Source of the DNA: Flavobacterium aquariorum | GTDB taxonomy: Bacteria; Bacteroidota; Bacteroidia; Flavobacteriales; Flavobacteriaceae | Assembly (NCBI RefSeq): GCF_003254745.1 | Contig: NZ_QKXH01000006.1 | Span: 186,001-250,000 of the forward strand | DNA: 64,000 nt | Direction of reading: 5' to 3' | Part shown: piece by piece, positions 35,753-44,954 of the stretch | Layout: every line of letters starts with the position of its first letter | How positions within the stretch are numbered: the first letter of the stretch is position 1 | Translations under genes and position numbers: made by a program | Notes under the pieces: generated by a model | What the model was told of the DNA's origin: nothing | What the model saw: only the letters and a program-made list of their open reading frames with translations | The model's database searches: none

Positions 35753-35926
35753 TTTTCAACAGCTCTTAATTTTTGTATTCAGTGAGTAATTTAGCTCATT
35801 TGGTCACACACCGCCAAACAATTCCACTTACTGTCACTTTGTTATAGCGCCTCGTTTTCCGAAACATCTTTGTTCCGAAAGCCCGTAAGGTGCGGGAAGA
35901 CAATAACAATTTAAAATGTTAAAATC

Positions 35927-36232
35927 ATGGAAAAACAAAGAAAAAAAATCCTGCTGGCAACAATGGCAATGCTGACAGGCTTCAGTGTGTTGGCACAGGG
36001 AGACGGTTCAGCTGGTATCACCGAAGCCACACAAATGGTTACGTCCTATTTCGATCCTGCCACACAACTCATCTACGCTATTGGAGCCGTGGTAGGTCTC
36101 ATTGGAGGGGTTAAAGTGTACGGTAAGTTCAGTAGCGGAGATCCCGATACAAGCAAGACTGCAGCAAGTTGGTTTGGTGCGTGTATCTTCTTAATCGTAG
36201 CCGCTACCATTTTACGTTCATTCTTTCTTTAA
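35927..36232 (+). CDS. traE: Conjugal transfer protein TraE (DUF4134)
   Basis: 101 residues with a signal-like N-terminus (cleaved near VLAQG) and two hydrophobic helices (QLIYAIGAVVGLIGGVKV and WFGACIFLIVAATIL). It matches DUF4134, the small VirB2-like membrane protein that opens the main tra operon in CTnDOT-type elements; it may be the pilin-like subunit. The leader at 35842-35896 shares blocks with the leader of the decayed copy at 32114-32170, including GAAACATCTTTGT and a GTGCGGG hairpin. It lies 12 bases before traF. Confidence 0.88.
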   Translation: MEKQRKKILLATMAMLTGFSVLAQGDGSAGITEATQMVTSYFDPATQLIYAIGAVVGLIGGVKVYGKFSSGDPDTSKTAASWFGACIFLIVAATILRSFFL

Positions 36233-36243
36233 TCCCTTGCCTT

Positions 36244-36573
36244 ATGAATTACAATATCAATAAAGGCATCGGAAGAACAGTAGAATTTAAGGGGTTGAAA
36301 GCACAATACTTGTTCATTTTCGCAGGCGGACTGCTTGGTACACTGATTCTTGTAATGATAATGTATATGGCTGGCGTAAACTCTTATATCTGCCTGTTGC
36401 TTGGAGCAGGCGGTGCTTCGCTGATTGTATGGCAGACCTTTTCATTGAACAAAAAGTATGGGGAACACGGGCTGATGAAAATTGGGGCAAGAAAAAGACA
36501 CCCACGATATATCATCTGTCGCAAGCCGTTACACCGCTATTTACAGTTCACTTCTAAATCGAATGCCTTATGA
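36244..36573 (+). CDS. traF: Conjugal transfer protein TraF (DUF4133)
   Basis: 109 residues from the ATG at 36244; a longer frame starting at 36169 lies inside traE. The sequence MNYNINKGIGRTVEFKGL, two transmembrane helices (LFIFAGGLLGTLILVMIMY and YICLLLGAGGASLIVW) and the basic end matches DUF4133, a VirB3-like inner-membrane protein. It works next to the TraG ATPase; its stop overlaps the traG start by four bases. The truncated copy at 32411 covers the first third only. Confidence 0.88.
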   Translation: MNYNINKGIGRTVEFKGLKAQYLFIFAGGLLGTLILVMIMYMAGVNSYICLLLGAGGASLIVWQTFSLNKKYGEHGLMKIGARKRHPRYIICRKPLHRYLQFTSKSNAL

Positions 36574-39065
36574 GAAATGTAGCCAAGACCACTACGCTGG
36601 AAAATAAGTTTCCCTTACTTGCGGTAGAAAACAATTGTATTCTGTCAAAGGATGCAGACATTACCGCTTGTTTTGAAGTACGTTTGCCGGAACTCTTTAC
36701 GGTGGCTTCTGCGGAATATGAAGCCATTCATTCCGCTTGGCACAAAGCAATCAAGACGTTGCCCGATTATACAGTTGTCCATAAACAGGACTGGTACATC
36801 AAGGAAAACTATGCGCCCGACATTGCGGATGATAGTTTGAGTTTTTTGGGTAAATCTTATCAGCAGCATTTTAATGAACGTCCTTTTCTTAATCATTACT
36901 GCTACCTGTTCCTAACCAAGACCACTAAGGAAAGAATGCGAATGCAGAGCAATTTTTCATCGCTTTGCAAAGGTGCTCTTATACCAAAAGAAATCAGGGA
37001 CAAGGAAGTGATCCATCGTTTCATGGAAGCCGTTGGACAATTTGAACGTATTGCAAATGACAGCGGATTTATCGGTTTGCGACGTCTTACAGAAGAGGAC
37101 ATCATTGGTACGGATGAAAAACAGGGGTTATTGGAACAGTATCTAACGCTGTCGAGGGAGGTCGGGACACCAATGCAGGACATCGGATTGGGAGCTGAGG
37201 AAGTACGTGTTGGCAACAAAAGATTGTGTCTGCACACCTTATCCGATACAGACGACTTGCCCTCAACAGTATCAGCAGATACCCGTTACGAAAAACTATC
37301 TACCGACCGGAGCGACTGCCGTTTGTCGTTCGCTGCTCCAGTGGGCTTGCTATTAAGCTGTAATCACATCTACAACCAATATCTATTTTTGGATAACAGT
37401 GAAGACAATCTGGAAAAGTTTGAGAAGTCCGCAAGGAATATGCACTCATTGGCTCGTTACAGTCGTGCCAACCAAATCAATAAAGAATGGATAGAGCGTT
37501 ACCTGAACGAAGCACACAGTTTTGGACTATCGTCCATCAGGGCACACTTCAACATTATGGCTTGGTCAGATGATCCCGTTGAATTTAAACAGTTAAAGAA
37601 CGACTGCGGCAGTGCTTTGGCACTGATGGAATGTAAGCCCCGTCATAATACCACGGATGTGGCTACGCTCTACTGGGCAGGAATGCCAGGAAATGCTGGC
37701 GATTTTCCAAGTGAAGAAAGTTTTTATACGTTCATTGAGCCTGCTTTATGCTTATTCACAGAAGAAACCAACTATCACAATTCATCATCGCCATTTGGGA
37801 TCAAGATGGCAGACCGTCTGACCGGAAAACCCATCCATTTGGATATTTCCGATTTGCCAATGAAGCGTGGCATTATCACGAACCGGAACAAGTTTATATT
37901 GGGTCCTTCAGGAAGTGGTAAGTCTTTTTTTACCAACCACATGGTTCGGCAATACTATGAGCAAGGTGCACACGTCCTGCTTGTGGATACGGGTAACTCG
38001 TATCAGGGGTTATGTGAACTTATTAAGGGGAAAACCAAAGGCGAAGACGGGGTTTACTTCACTTACACAGAAGACAATCCCATTGCCTTCAATCCTTTCT
38101 ATACTGATGATGGTGTTTTTGATATTGAAAAGCGAGAAAGCATCAAAACGCTGATAGTGACCTTATGGAAGCGTGATGACGAACCGCCGACCCGTTCCGA
38201 AGAAGTAGCATTATCCAATGCGGTAAGCGGCTACATTGAACGTATCAAACAAGATGAGGTATATCCTTCTTTCAATGGATTCTATGAATATGTTCAGGGC
38301 AATTACCGTAAGGTATTGGAAGAAAAACAGGTTCGGGAAAAAGATTTTGATATTGCCAACTTCCTGAACGTACTGGAACCTTATTACAAAGGAGGCGAAT
38401 ACGATTACCTGCTCAATTCCGATAAACAGTTAGATCTGCTTTCCAAACGCTTCATTGTGTTTGAAATTGATGCAATCAAAGACCACAAAATCCTCTTCCC
38501 AATCGTGACCATCATCATCATGGAGGTGTTCATTAACAAGATGAGAAGACTCAAAGGTATCCGCAAACTCATACTGATTGAAGAGGCTTGGAAAGCGATT
38601 GCCAAGGAAGGTATGGCAGAATATATAAAGTATCTCTTTAAAACGGTTAGGAAGTTTTTCGGTGAAGCTATTGTAGTAACACAGGAAGTCGATGACATCA
38701 TCCAATCGCCCATTGTCAAGGAAAGTATCATCAATAATTCCGATTGTAAAATCCTGCTCGACCAGCGCAAGTACATGAATAAGTTTGATGACATACAGGC
38801 TATGCTTGGACTTACAGACAAAGAAAAGGCACAGGTACTTTCCATCAACATGAATAATGATCCGTCACGGCTTTATAAGGAAGTGTGGATTGGCTTGGGT
38901 GGAACCCATTCGGCGGTATATGCCACAGAAGTGTCTGTTGAAGAATATCTTGCCTACACTACCGAAGAAACGGAGAAAATGGAAGTGATGCGGCTTGCCG
39001 GTGAACTGGGCGGGAATGTAGAGCAGGCTATCAAGCGGATAGCTCTGCAAAGAAGAGAAAAGTAA
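36570..39065 (+). CDS. traG: VirB4-type conjugation ATPase TraG
   Basis: 831 residues. Walker A LGPSGSGKSFFTNH (about 444-457) and Walker B LILIEEAWKAIAKEGM (about 667), with the N-terminal DUF3875-like domain. It is the main ATPase energising assembly of the type IV secretion channel at the inner membrane, homologous to VirB4 and named TraG in CTnDOT. No membrane helices are evident. Full length for the family. It overlaps traF by four bases and precedes traI by 33 bases. TraH, sometimes annotated between, is not seen as a separate gene. Confidence 0.92.
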   Translation: MRNVAKTTTLENKFPLLAVENNCILSKDADITACFEVRLPELFTVASAEYEAIHSAWHKAIKTLPDYTVVHKQDWYIKENYAPDIADDSLSFLGKSYQQHFNERPFLNHYCYLFLTKTTKERMRMQSNFSSLCKGALIPKEIRDKEVIHRFMEAVGQFERIANDSGFIGLRRLTEEDIIGTDEKQGLLEQYLTLSREVGTPMQDIGLGAEEVRVGNKRLCLHTLSDTDDLPSTVSADTRYEKLSTDRSDCRLSFAAPVGLLLSCNHIYNQYLFLDNSEDNLEKFEKSARNMHSLARYSRANQINKEWIERYLNEAHSFGLSSIRAHFNIMAWSDDPVEFKQLKNDCGSALALMECKPRHNTTDVATLYWAGMPGNAGDFPSEESFYTFIEPALCLFTEETNYHNSSSPFGIKMADRLTGKPIHLDISDLPMKRGIITNRNKFILGPSGSGKSFFTNHMVRQYYEQGAHVLLVDTGNSYQGLCELIKGKTKGEDGVYFTYTEDNPIAFNPFYTDDGVFDIEKRESIKTLIVTLWKRDDEPPTRSEEVALSNAVSGYIERIKQDEVYPSFNGFYEYVQGNYRKVLEEKQVREKDFDIANFLNVLEPYYKGGEYDYLLNSDKQLDLLSKRFIVFEIDAIKDHKILFPIVTIIIMEVFINKMRRLKGIRKLILIEEAWKAIAKEGMAEYIKYLFKTVRKFFGEAIVVTQEVDDIIQSPIVKESIINNSDCKILLDQRKYMNKFDDIQAMLGLTDKEKAQVLSINMNNDPSRLYKEVWIGLGGTHSAVYATEVSVEEYLAYTTEETEKMEVMRLAGELGGNVEQAIKRIALQRREK

Positions 39066-39098
39066 AACAATTAGTAATCATTTAAAAATCGAAGAACA

Positions 39099-39731
39099 AT
39101 GAAAAAAATAATGTTCATGGTGTGTACAGTTCTAATGTTGGCTGTAGCACCGTACGCAAAAGCCCAATGGGTGGTTACCGATCCTGCAAATCTGGCTTCA
39201 GGCATTCTTAACAGTGCCAATGAAATTGTACAGACTTCAAACACGGTATCCAATGTTGTTAAAAATTTCAAGGAAGTGGAAAAAGTGTATAATCAAGGCA
39301 AAGAATACTATGATAAGCTGCAGGCCGTCAACAATCTAGTAAAAGATGCCCGTAAGGTACAGCAGACTGTACTGCTGGTTGGTGATGTTTCAGAAATGTA
39401 TGTTCAGAATTTTGGCAAAATGATGAATGATCCCAATTTTTCTGCCCAAGAATTAATAGCTATTGCCAATGGTTATGCAGCACTGCTTAACGAAAGTACC
39501 GAACTGCTGAAAGAACTCAAACAGATCGTAAGTTCTTCCAGTTTGTCATTGAATGACAAAGAGCGTATGGATATTATTGACCGTGTGTACAAAGAAATTA
39601 AGGAATACCACAGCCTTGTACGCTATTATACGAACAAAAATATATCAGTAAGCTTTCTAAGGGCAAAAAAACAGAATAATAGTAAAAGAGTACTCGAACT
39701 CTACGGAACCGCTAACCAAAAATACTGGTAA
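39099..39731 (+). CDS. traI: Conjugal transfer protein TraI (DUF4141)
   Basis: 210 residues with a signal peptide (cleaved near AKAQW). The mature protein is helical with coiled-coil character (VSNVVKNFKEVEKVYNQGK and TELLKELKQIVSSSSL), matching DUF4141. It is a periplasmic, VirB5-like component of the CTnDOT-type channel, perhaps involved in pilus or mating-pair formation. It lies three bases before traJ in the same operon. The family match is clear; the mechanistic role is inferred from gene order in related systems. Confidence 0.85.
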   Translation: MKKIMFMVCTVLMLAVAPYAKAQWVVTDPANLASGILNSANEIVQTSNTVSNVVKNFKEVEKVYNQGKEYYDKLQAVNNLVKDARKVQQTVLLVGDVSEMYVQNFGKMMNDPNFSAQELIAIANGYAALLNESTELLKELKQIVSSSSLSLNDKERMDIIDRVYKEIKEYHSLVRYYTNKNISVSFLRAKKQNNSKRVLELYGTANQKYW

Positions 39732-39734
39732 GCT

Positions 39735-40730
39735 ATGGAATTTAATAATCTTCACGAAGTCCTGCGTTCCTTGTATGATGAGATGCTGCCGCTGTCCGCC
39801 GATATGGCGGCAGTGGCTAAAGGAGTGGCTGGGTTGGGAGCCTTATTCTATGTAGCTATTAAAGTATGGCAAGCACTAAGCAGGGCAGAGCCGATTGATG
39901 TGTATCCTTTACTGCGTCCTTTTGCTTTAGGTCTTTGCATCATGTTTTTCCCATCCATGATACTTGGAACAATCAATGCAATCCTTAGCCCGATAGTGCA
40001 AGGGACGCATGCCATCCTCGTAAATCAGGTGCTTGACCTGAACGACCTACAGACCAAAAAAGACCTATTGGAACGGGAAGCTATGCTTCGAAATCCTGAA
40101 AACGCCTATTTGGTATCGAACGAAGAGTTCGATAAAAAGCTGGAAGAATTGGGCTGGTCGCCATCGGATCTAGCCACGATGTCTGGGATGTATATGGAAA
40201 GAGGGATGTACAGCATTGAGCAGTCTGTAAAAAACTGGTTCAGGGAATTGCTGGAAATTCTATTTCAGGCAGCTGCTTTGGTGATTGACACCATACGTAC
40301 TTTCTTTTTGATTGTGTTGTCCATTTTGGGTCCGATAGCTTTTGCCATATCGGTCTGGGATGGATTTCAGTCCACGCTTACGCAATGGCTTACCCGATAT
40401 GTCAGCGTGTATCTATGGCTGCCCGTAGCAGACCTGTTCAGTTCCATGCTTGCCAAGATACAATCCCTTATTATAGAAAGGGATATCGAAATGCTTGCTG
40501 ACCCGACTTTTATTCCCGATACCTCAAATACTGTGTATGTGATTTTTATGATCATTGGCATCGTGGGGTACTTCACCATTCCGACTGTGACAGGCTGGAT
40601 TATTCAGGCCGGCGGGGCTGGAAACTATATGAAGCAAATAGAGAGCTATGGAAAGAAAGCAGGAAACCTTGCAGGAGCGGGAGCCGGTTCAGCAATAGGA
40701 AATATCGGCGGCAGGCTAATGAGCAAATAA
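39735..40730 (+). CDS. traJ: Conjugal transfer protein TraJ (VirB6-like)
   Basis: 331 residues, polytopic: about six hydrophobic helices (such as GVAGLGALFYVAIKVW, FALGLCIMFFPSMILG, FFLIVLSILGPIAFAIS and YVIFMIIGIVGYFTIP) and a glycine-rich tail (AGAGAGSAIGNIGG). This is the VirB6-like inner-membrane core of the Bacteroidota conjugation channel. The start follows the traI stop by three bases. The tail is typical for the family. No unusual features. Confidence 0.88.
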   Translation: MEFNNLHEVLRSLYDEMLPLSADMAAVAKGVAGLGALFYVAIKVWQALSRAEPIDVYPLLRPFALGLCIMFFPSMILGTINAILSPIVQGTHAILVNQVLDLNDLQTKKDLLEREAMLRNPENAYLVSNEEFDKKLEELGWSPSDLATMSGMYMERGMYSIEQSVKNWFRELLEILFQAAALVIDTIRTFFLIVLSILGPIAFAISVWDGFQSTLTQWLTRYVSVYLWLPVADLFSSMLAKIQSLIIERDIEMLADPTFIPDTSNTVYVIFMIIGIVGYFTIPTVTGWIIQAGGAGNYMKQIESYGKKAGNLAGAGAGSAIGNIGGRLMSK

Positions 40731-40751
40731 AACAATTAATTATTCAAGAAA

Positions 40752-41375
40752 ATGGAATTTAAAACGCTAAGAAATATCGAAAACAGTTTCAGGCAGATAA
40801 GATTGTACGCTATCGTTTTTGCTATACTCTGCACAGGAGTGGCAGGATATACCATATGGCAGTCCTATCATTTTGCGGAGCAACAACGGCAGAAAATTTA
40901 TGTATTGGACAATGGAAAATCGCTGATGCTCGCACTTGCACAGGATGCATCTATCAACCGTCCTGTCGAAGCAAGGGAACATGTAAGACGTTTTCACGAA
41001 CTGTTCTTTACGCTGGCTCCCGATAAGAATGCTATCGAAAGTAATATGAGACGGGCGTTTAATCTTGCCGATAAAAGTGCCTTTGATTATTACAAAGACC
41101 TTTCGGAAAAGGGATATTACAACCGTATTATATCAGGTAATGTGCAGCAACGTATAGAAGTGGATAGTGTGGTCTGCAATTTCGACAGGTATCCCTATGC
41201 GGTTCGCACCTATGCCAAACAGTTCATCATCCGTTCCAGCAATGTGACTAAACGTAATCTGGTTACTTCCTGCTATCTGGTCAATTCCGTCCGTTCGGAC
41301 AATAACCCGCAGGGCTTCAATATAGAAAAATTTTCGGTGGTCGAAAACAAGGACATTGAAGTCATCGAACGCTAA
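40752..41375 (+). CDS. traK: Conjugal transfer protein TraK (VirB8-like)
   Basis: 207 residues with one N-terminal membrane anchor (about 20-36, LYAIVFAILCTGVAGYTI) and a periplasmic domain of mixed alpha/beta, matching TraK. Such proteins are VirB8-like scaffold subunits of the channel. It carries EAREHVRRFHELFFTLAP and KRNLVTSCYLVNSVRS, well-conserved stretches in the family. It is 21 bases after traJ and 10 bases before the next gene. Confidence 0.85.
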   Translation: MEFKTLRNIENSFRQIRLYAIVFAILCTGVAGYTIWQSYHFAEQQRQKIYVLDNGKSLMLALAQDASINRPVEAREHVRRFHELFFTLAPDKNAIESNMRRAFNLADKSAFDYYKDLSEKGYYNRIISGNVQQRIEVDSVVCNFDRYPYAVRTYAKQFIIRSSNVTKRNLVTSCYLVNSVRSDNNPQGFNIEKFSVVENKDIEVIER

Positions 41376-41385
41376 AAATAATCGT

Positions 41386-41814
41386 ATGGAAACATTTTCA
41401 GATTTAAACACTTTCGCTATAAACCTTACCGAAAAAGGATATAGCGGTTATTTCCACACTCAGGGAGCGTATCCCGGAAAGCTAAAAGACAGTATCTGTG
41501 AATACCTCGAAAGTTGCCAAAAGGGTGCCGACAATTTGCCTAAACTGGAATTGTTGCTGACAAGCTATCTGCAATGGTCGGGAGAAGATAAGCCTCGTGT
41601 AGAATGCAGTATGTGGGTAAAATACCTGAACGGCAAATTCTCTCTCAACAGAATGGAGGTAGCAAAAAAAGATGGCTTCGGACAACTGATGAAAAAATCA
41701 GCTCTGACAGACCTTTCTATACTATCCGTACCCAAAGCGATTGCTTCAATCGCTTTGGTTAGTGAAGAACCGAAGCAAGAGGCAGAAAAAAGTCCAAAGC
41801 GTTTCAAGCTATAA
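41386..41814 (+). CDS. Unrecognised protein between traK and traL
   Basis: 142 residues from the ATG at 41386; an earlier in-frame start at 41356 lies inside traK and is disfavoured. Soluble, no signal peptide, no membrane helix. Features: YSGYFHTQGAYPGKLKDS near the start, ECSMWVKYLNGKFSLNRMEV in the middle, and a charged end EEPKQEAEKSPKRFKL. I do not recognise the family. Its place inside the tra operon, in a frame well spaced from both neighbours, argues that it is real. It is presumably cytoplasmic and could be an accessory or regulator of conjugation; nothing shows which. Confidence 0.6.
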   Translation: METFSDLNTFAINLTEKGYSGYFHTQGAYPGKLKDSICEYLESCQKGADNLPKLELLLTSYLQWSGEDKPRVECSMWVKYLNGKFSLNRMEVAKKDGFGQLMKKSALTDLSILSVPKAIASIALVSEEPKQEAEKSPKRFKL

Positions 41815-41833
41815 CAAAAGAAATTAGAAGGCT

Positions 41834-42121
41834 ATGAAAAAATTAAGAGCAACTATGGAAAGGTACTTTGACAAGCTGGATGAACGTTGGCGGGTATTGC
41901 CAATACAAAAACAGCATCAATGTATGCTGTACTTCTTTGTGGGTTATCTGTTACTTACTGCGGGGGTCATTAGCAAAGTATGGTATGAAACTTCAAAGTC
42001 CCGTAACGATATAGGCATTGAGCATATCGAGAACCCCATCCACAATAAAAATGAAAGTCCTACAAAATTGCAGGATACATTAACAACAATTTATAAAAAT
42101 AAGATTTATGAAAGTAAATGA
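41834..42121 (+). CDS. traL: Conjugal transfer protein TraL (DUF3989)
   Basis: 95 residues, one transmembrane helix (about 36-54, MLYFFVGYLLLTAGVISKV) with a cytoplasmic amphipathic N-terminus (DKLDERWRVLPIQKQHQ). It matches DUF3989, the small TraL protein of CTnDOT-like elements. The end overlaps traM by 14 bases, so the two are translationally linked. The function is unknown but it always travels with traM. Confidence 0.8.
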   Translation: MKKLRATMERYFDKLDERWRVLPIQKQHQCMLYFFVGYLLLTAGVISKVWYETSKSRNDIGIEHIENPIHNKNESPTKLQDTLTTIYKNKIYESK

Positions 42122-43439
42122 GAACAAAAAAACGGTTGTTCGGGTAACGGAAGGTAACCCAGCAGCAACCGATGATGTACTGCAAGACAGTACACAGGAC
42201 AAAATTCAAAAGCTTAAAAAGCCACTCATCTTTGGTTTGATGGGTATTGTGTTCCTCGGCTGTATGTACCTGATTTTTAAACCATCTTCCGAAAAAAAAG
42301 AAATGGAGAAAATCGGACTGAACGAAGTCGTACCTCAGGCTACGGATATAGGAATGCCTGCCGATAAGGGTAAGGCATATGAGGAGGAAATGCTGGAACG
42401 TAAGAACGAGGAAAAACGAAACGATCTCACATCTCTTTCTGATTACTGGAATACAGACGAAAAAGGTGAACTGGGAGAGGAGCTGGCTGAAGAGGAAGAA
42501 GGCTATAACAGTGTCAACGGATCTGGAAAACAAAGTAATCCAGTTTTGAACAGTTACCGCAACGTGCAAAGCACATTAGGCTCTTTCTATAAGGAGGATA
42601 ATTCTGAAACGAAGGAACTCCGTAAGCAATTGGAAGAATTAAAGGAAAAACTGGCTGAGAAAGATGTTCCAGCCAGAGTAACAGTAGATGACCAATTGGC
42701 ATTAATGGAGAAATCCTATCAGATGGCTGCAAAATATCTTCCTTCAGGCACAAATACGGGAGAAGCAGTACCTGCCAATGGTGTTGTTTCTAAGTCTTCT
42801 TCTTCTACTAAAAAAAAAGAGCAGTTTGTGGCATTCACTTCTACAAGAAAGAACACCGTATCCGCCTTGTACCGTGAGCCTACCGATAGTGTCTTTTTAG
42901 CTGATTGGAGTCAAAACAAGAACAGCCGTTTTTATACTGCAGGTGCTTTAGAGCAAGTGGTACAATCCAAAAACAGTATCAAAGCCTGTGTACAGGAAAC
43001 GCAGACCATTATCGGTGAAAGCGGTGTACGCCTCCGCTTATTGGAACCGGCCCAAACGCCTAATCGTACCATTCCCAAGGGAACAATTTTAACGGCTAAC
43101 GCCAAACTTGAGGGAGGACGTTTACAGATGAAGGTTACTTCCATAGAACTGGACGGAAACATCATCCTGGTTGATATTACTATTTATGATCTGGACGGCC
43201 AGCAGGGTTTGCATGTGCCGTATTCGCCCGAAATGAATGCCCTTAGCGAAATGGCAGGCAATATGAGCCAGCAATCCGGTACAAGCCTGATGCTTACCCA
43301 ATCAGCAGGACAACAGGTTGCCGCTGATTTGAGCCGTGGGGTAGTACAGGGCATTTCGGGCTATTTCTCCAAAAAAGTGAAGACACCGAAAGTTACCTTA
43401 AAGGCAGGTCATCAACTGTTTCTTGTCTCCAAAAAATAA
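42108..43439 (+). CDS. traM: Conjugal transfer protein TraM (VirB10-like)
   Basis: 443 residues. One transmembrane helix near 39-55 (PLIFGLMGIVFLGCMYLIF), an acidic, coiled-coil periplasmic linker (EEEMLERKNEEK, KELRKQLEELKEKLAEK) and a beta-rich C-terminal domain (VRLRLLEPAQTPNRTIPKG, GNMSQQSGTSLMLTQSAGQQ). This is the TraM/VirB10-like protein that spans the envelope and joins inner- and outer-membrane parts of the channel. The name follows CTnDOT. It overlaps traL and is followed 25 bases later by traN. Confidence 0.88.
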   Translation: MKVNENKKTVVRVTEGNPAATDDVLQDSTQDKIQKLKKPLIFGLMGIVFLGCMYLIFKPSSEKKEMEKIGLNEVVPQATDIGMPADKGKAYEEEMLERKNEEKRNDLTSLSDYWNTDEKGELGEELAEEEEGYNSVNGSGKQSNPVLNSYRNVQSTLGSFYKEDNSETKELRKQLEELKEKLAEKDVPARVTVDDQLALMEKSYQMAAKYLPSGTNTGEAVPANGVVSKSSSSTKKKEQFVAFTSTRKNTVSALYREPTDSVFLADWSQNKNSRFYTAGALEQVVQSKNSIKACVQETQTIIGESGVRLRLLEPAQTPNRTIPKGTILTANAKLEGGRLQMKVTSIELDGNIILVDITIYDLDGQQGLHVPYSPEMNALSEMAGNMSQQSGTSLMLTQSAGQQVAADLSRGVVQGISGYFSKKVKTPKVTLKAGHQLFLVSKK

Positions 43440-43464
43440 TGTAAAACATAAATAGAATTAAACA

Positions 43465-44358
43465 ATGAAAAATCATTTTAGAACCTTGTGGGCATTTGCC
43501 CTGATCATTGGCTTTGCCATTTCCTCTTTTGCACAGGACAGTGCAAAAACTTCTCTTACATTGGGCAAGATAGAACCGTTCTGTATGGAAGTTACTTATG
43601 ACAAAACTTCACATCTGATTTTCCCAACTGCTATACGCTATGTAGATTTGGGCAGTGAATACCTTATTGCAGGAAAAGCACAAGATGCGGAAAATGTACT
43701 TCGTGTAAAAGCATCGATAAGAGAGTTTGCACCAGAGACAAATTTTTCTGTAATCACCAATGATGGCCGCTTTTACAGCTTCAATGTACATTATAATTCA
43801 TGCCCAGAGGCATTGAGTTATGACCTGCTATCAATGCAAAAGGCAGTGGATAAAGCGGGCGGGAACGAAGTGCTTTTTGAAGAATTGGGAAACAATTCTC
43901 CATCTCTGGCAGGTTTGTTATTGGAAACCATTTACAAAAACGATAGGCGTATTGTAAAGCATATCGGGGCGAAAAGTTTCGGCATACAGTTTATCCTGAA
44001 AGGAATATACATCCACAACGGTAAATACTATTTCCATACGGAACTCGTAAATCGGACCAATGTTCCTTTTCAGATTGATTTTATCAATTTCAAGGTAGTG
44101 GATAAAAAGATTGCAAAGCGTACCGTGGTACAGGAAAGACCAATGATTCCACTACGCACTTATAAGCCACTGGGTGAAATTGACGGAAAAACAACGGAAC
44201 AAAATGTATTTCTGTTGGACCAGTTTACCATTGCCGATGACAAGATGTTGTTGATTGAGATTTTCGAGAAGAACGGAGGAAGGCATCAAACCCTTCAAGT
44301 AGAAAATTCCGATTTGATTAAGGCTCGTTTGATTACCGATATGCACCTTAAATTTTAG
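43465..44358 (+). CDS. traN: Conjugal transfer protein TraN (DUF4138, VirB9-like)
   Basis: 297 residues with a signal peptide (cleaved near SSFAQD). The mature protein is beta-rich (ITFPTAIRYVDLGSEYLI-like stretch, KSFGIQFILKGIYIHNGKYY) and matches DUF4138, the VirB9-like outer-membrane-associated component. It probably pairs with TraM and TraO. It is followed 24 bases later by traO. Full length for the family. Confidence 0.88.
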   Translation: MKNHFRTLWAFALIIGFAISSFAQDSAKTSLTLGKIEPFCMEVTYDKTSHLIFPTAIRYVDLGSEYLIAGKAQDAENVLRVKASIREFAPETNFSVITNDGRFYSFNVHYNSCPEALSYDLLSMQKAVDKAGGNEVLFEELGNNSPSLAGLLLETIYKNDRRIVKHIGAKSFGIQFILKGIYIHNGKYYFHTELVNRTNVPFQIDFINFKVVDKKIAKRTVVQERPMIPLRTYKPLGEIDGKTTEQNVFLLDQFTIADDKMLLIEIFEKNGGRHQTLQVENSDLIKARLITDMHLKF

Positions 44359-44382
44359 TAATCTATTAAACGTAATAAAAAA

Positions 44383-44943
44383 ATGAAAAAGTATATCTAT
44401 ACGGCGATGTTTATCCTTATAGGCTTCACTATCGCACAGGCACAACGAATGCTGCCTAAACAGAAAGGGCTGGAAGTAAACGCAGGAACCTTATCCGATG
44501 ACCATTCAGGCAGGAACTACTACCTCAATATCGGTATGACCGTAAACGGTAAAAATGGCAATTGCCAACTTTGGGCTTTGGAATATACGCATCAGTATGG
44601 TGAGTATAAAGACTTCCGCTTACCACTGGAAACCTACTCGGCTGAAGGTGGATACAGTTTCTTCCTGCTGGGCGATGCCCGTAGGAACATTAGCCTGAAT
44701 GCAGCAATAACAGGTGTGCTGGGGTATGAAAGCATTAACCGAGGCGAAACTCTGTTGTATGATGGGGCAAAAATACTGACTGAGGACAATTTTATCTATG
44801 GCGCAGGCGGACGGCTGTCTTTTGAAACATACCTGTCTGACCATTTAGTACTGATTCTTCAAGGACGTACAAAAGTTCTGTGGGGTACGGACTTAAAACA
44901 ATTCCGACCTTCTGCTGGTGTGGGATTGAGAGTTAACTTTTAA
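44383..44943 (+). CDS. traO: Conjugal transfer protein TraO
   Basis: 186 residues with a signal peptide (cleaved near AQAQRM). Short alternating hydrophobic strands and Gly/aromatic residues (GGYSFFLLGDAR, AAITGVLGYESINRGE) and an end RPSAGVGLRVNF, with Phe last, suggest an outer-membrane beta-barrel. It matches TraO of Bacteroidota conjugation systems. It lies in the same operon between traN and traQ. The gene usually called traP (a primase) is not present at this position. Confidence 0.85.
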   Translation: MKKYIYTAMFILIGFTIAQAQRMLPKQKGLEVNAGTLSDDHSGRNYYLNIGMTVNGKNGNCQLWALEYTHQYGEYKDFRLPLETYSAEGGYSFFLLGDARRNISLNAAITGVLGYESINRGETLLYDGAKILTEDNFIYGAGGRLSFETYLSDHLVLILQGRTKVLWGTDLKQFRPSAGVGLRVNF

Positions 44944-44954
44944 AAGATAAAATT

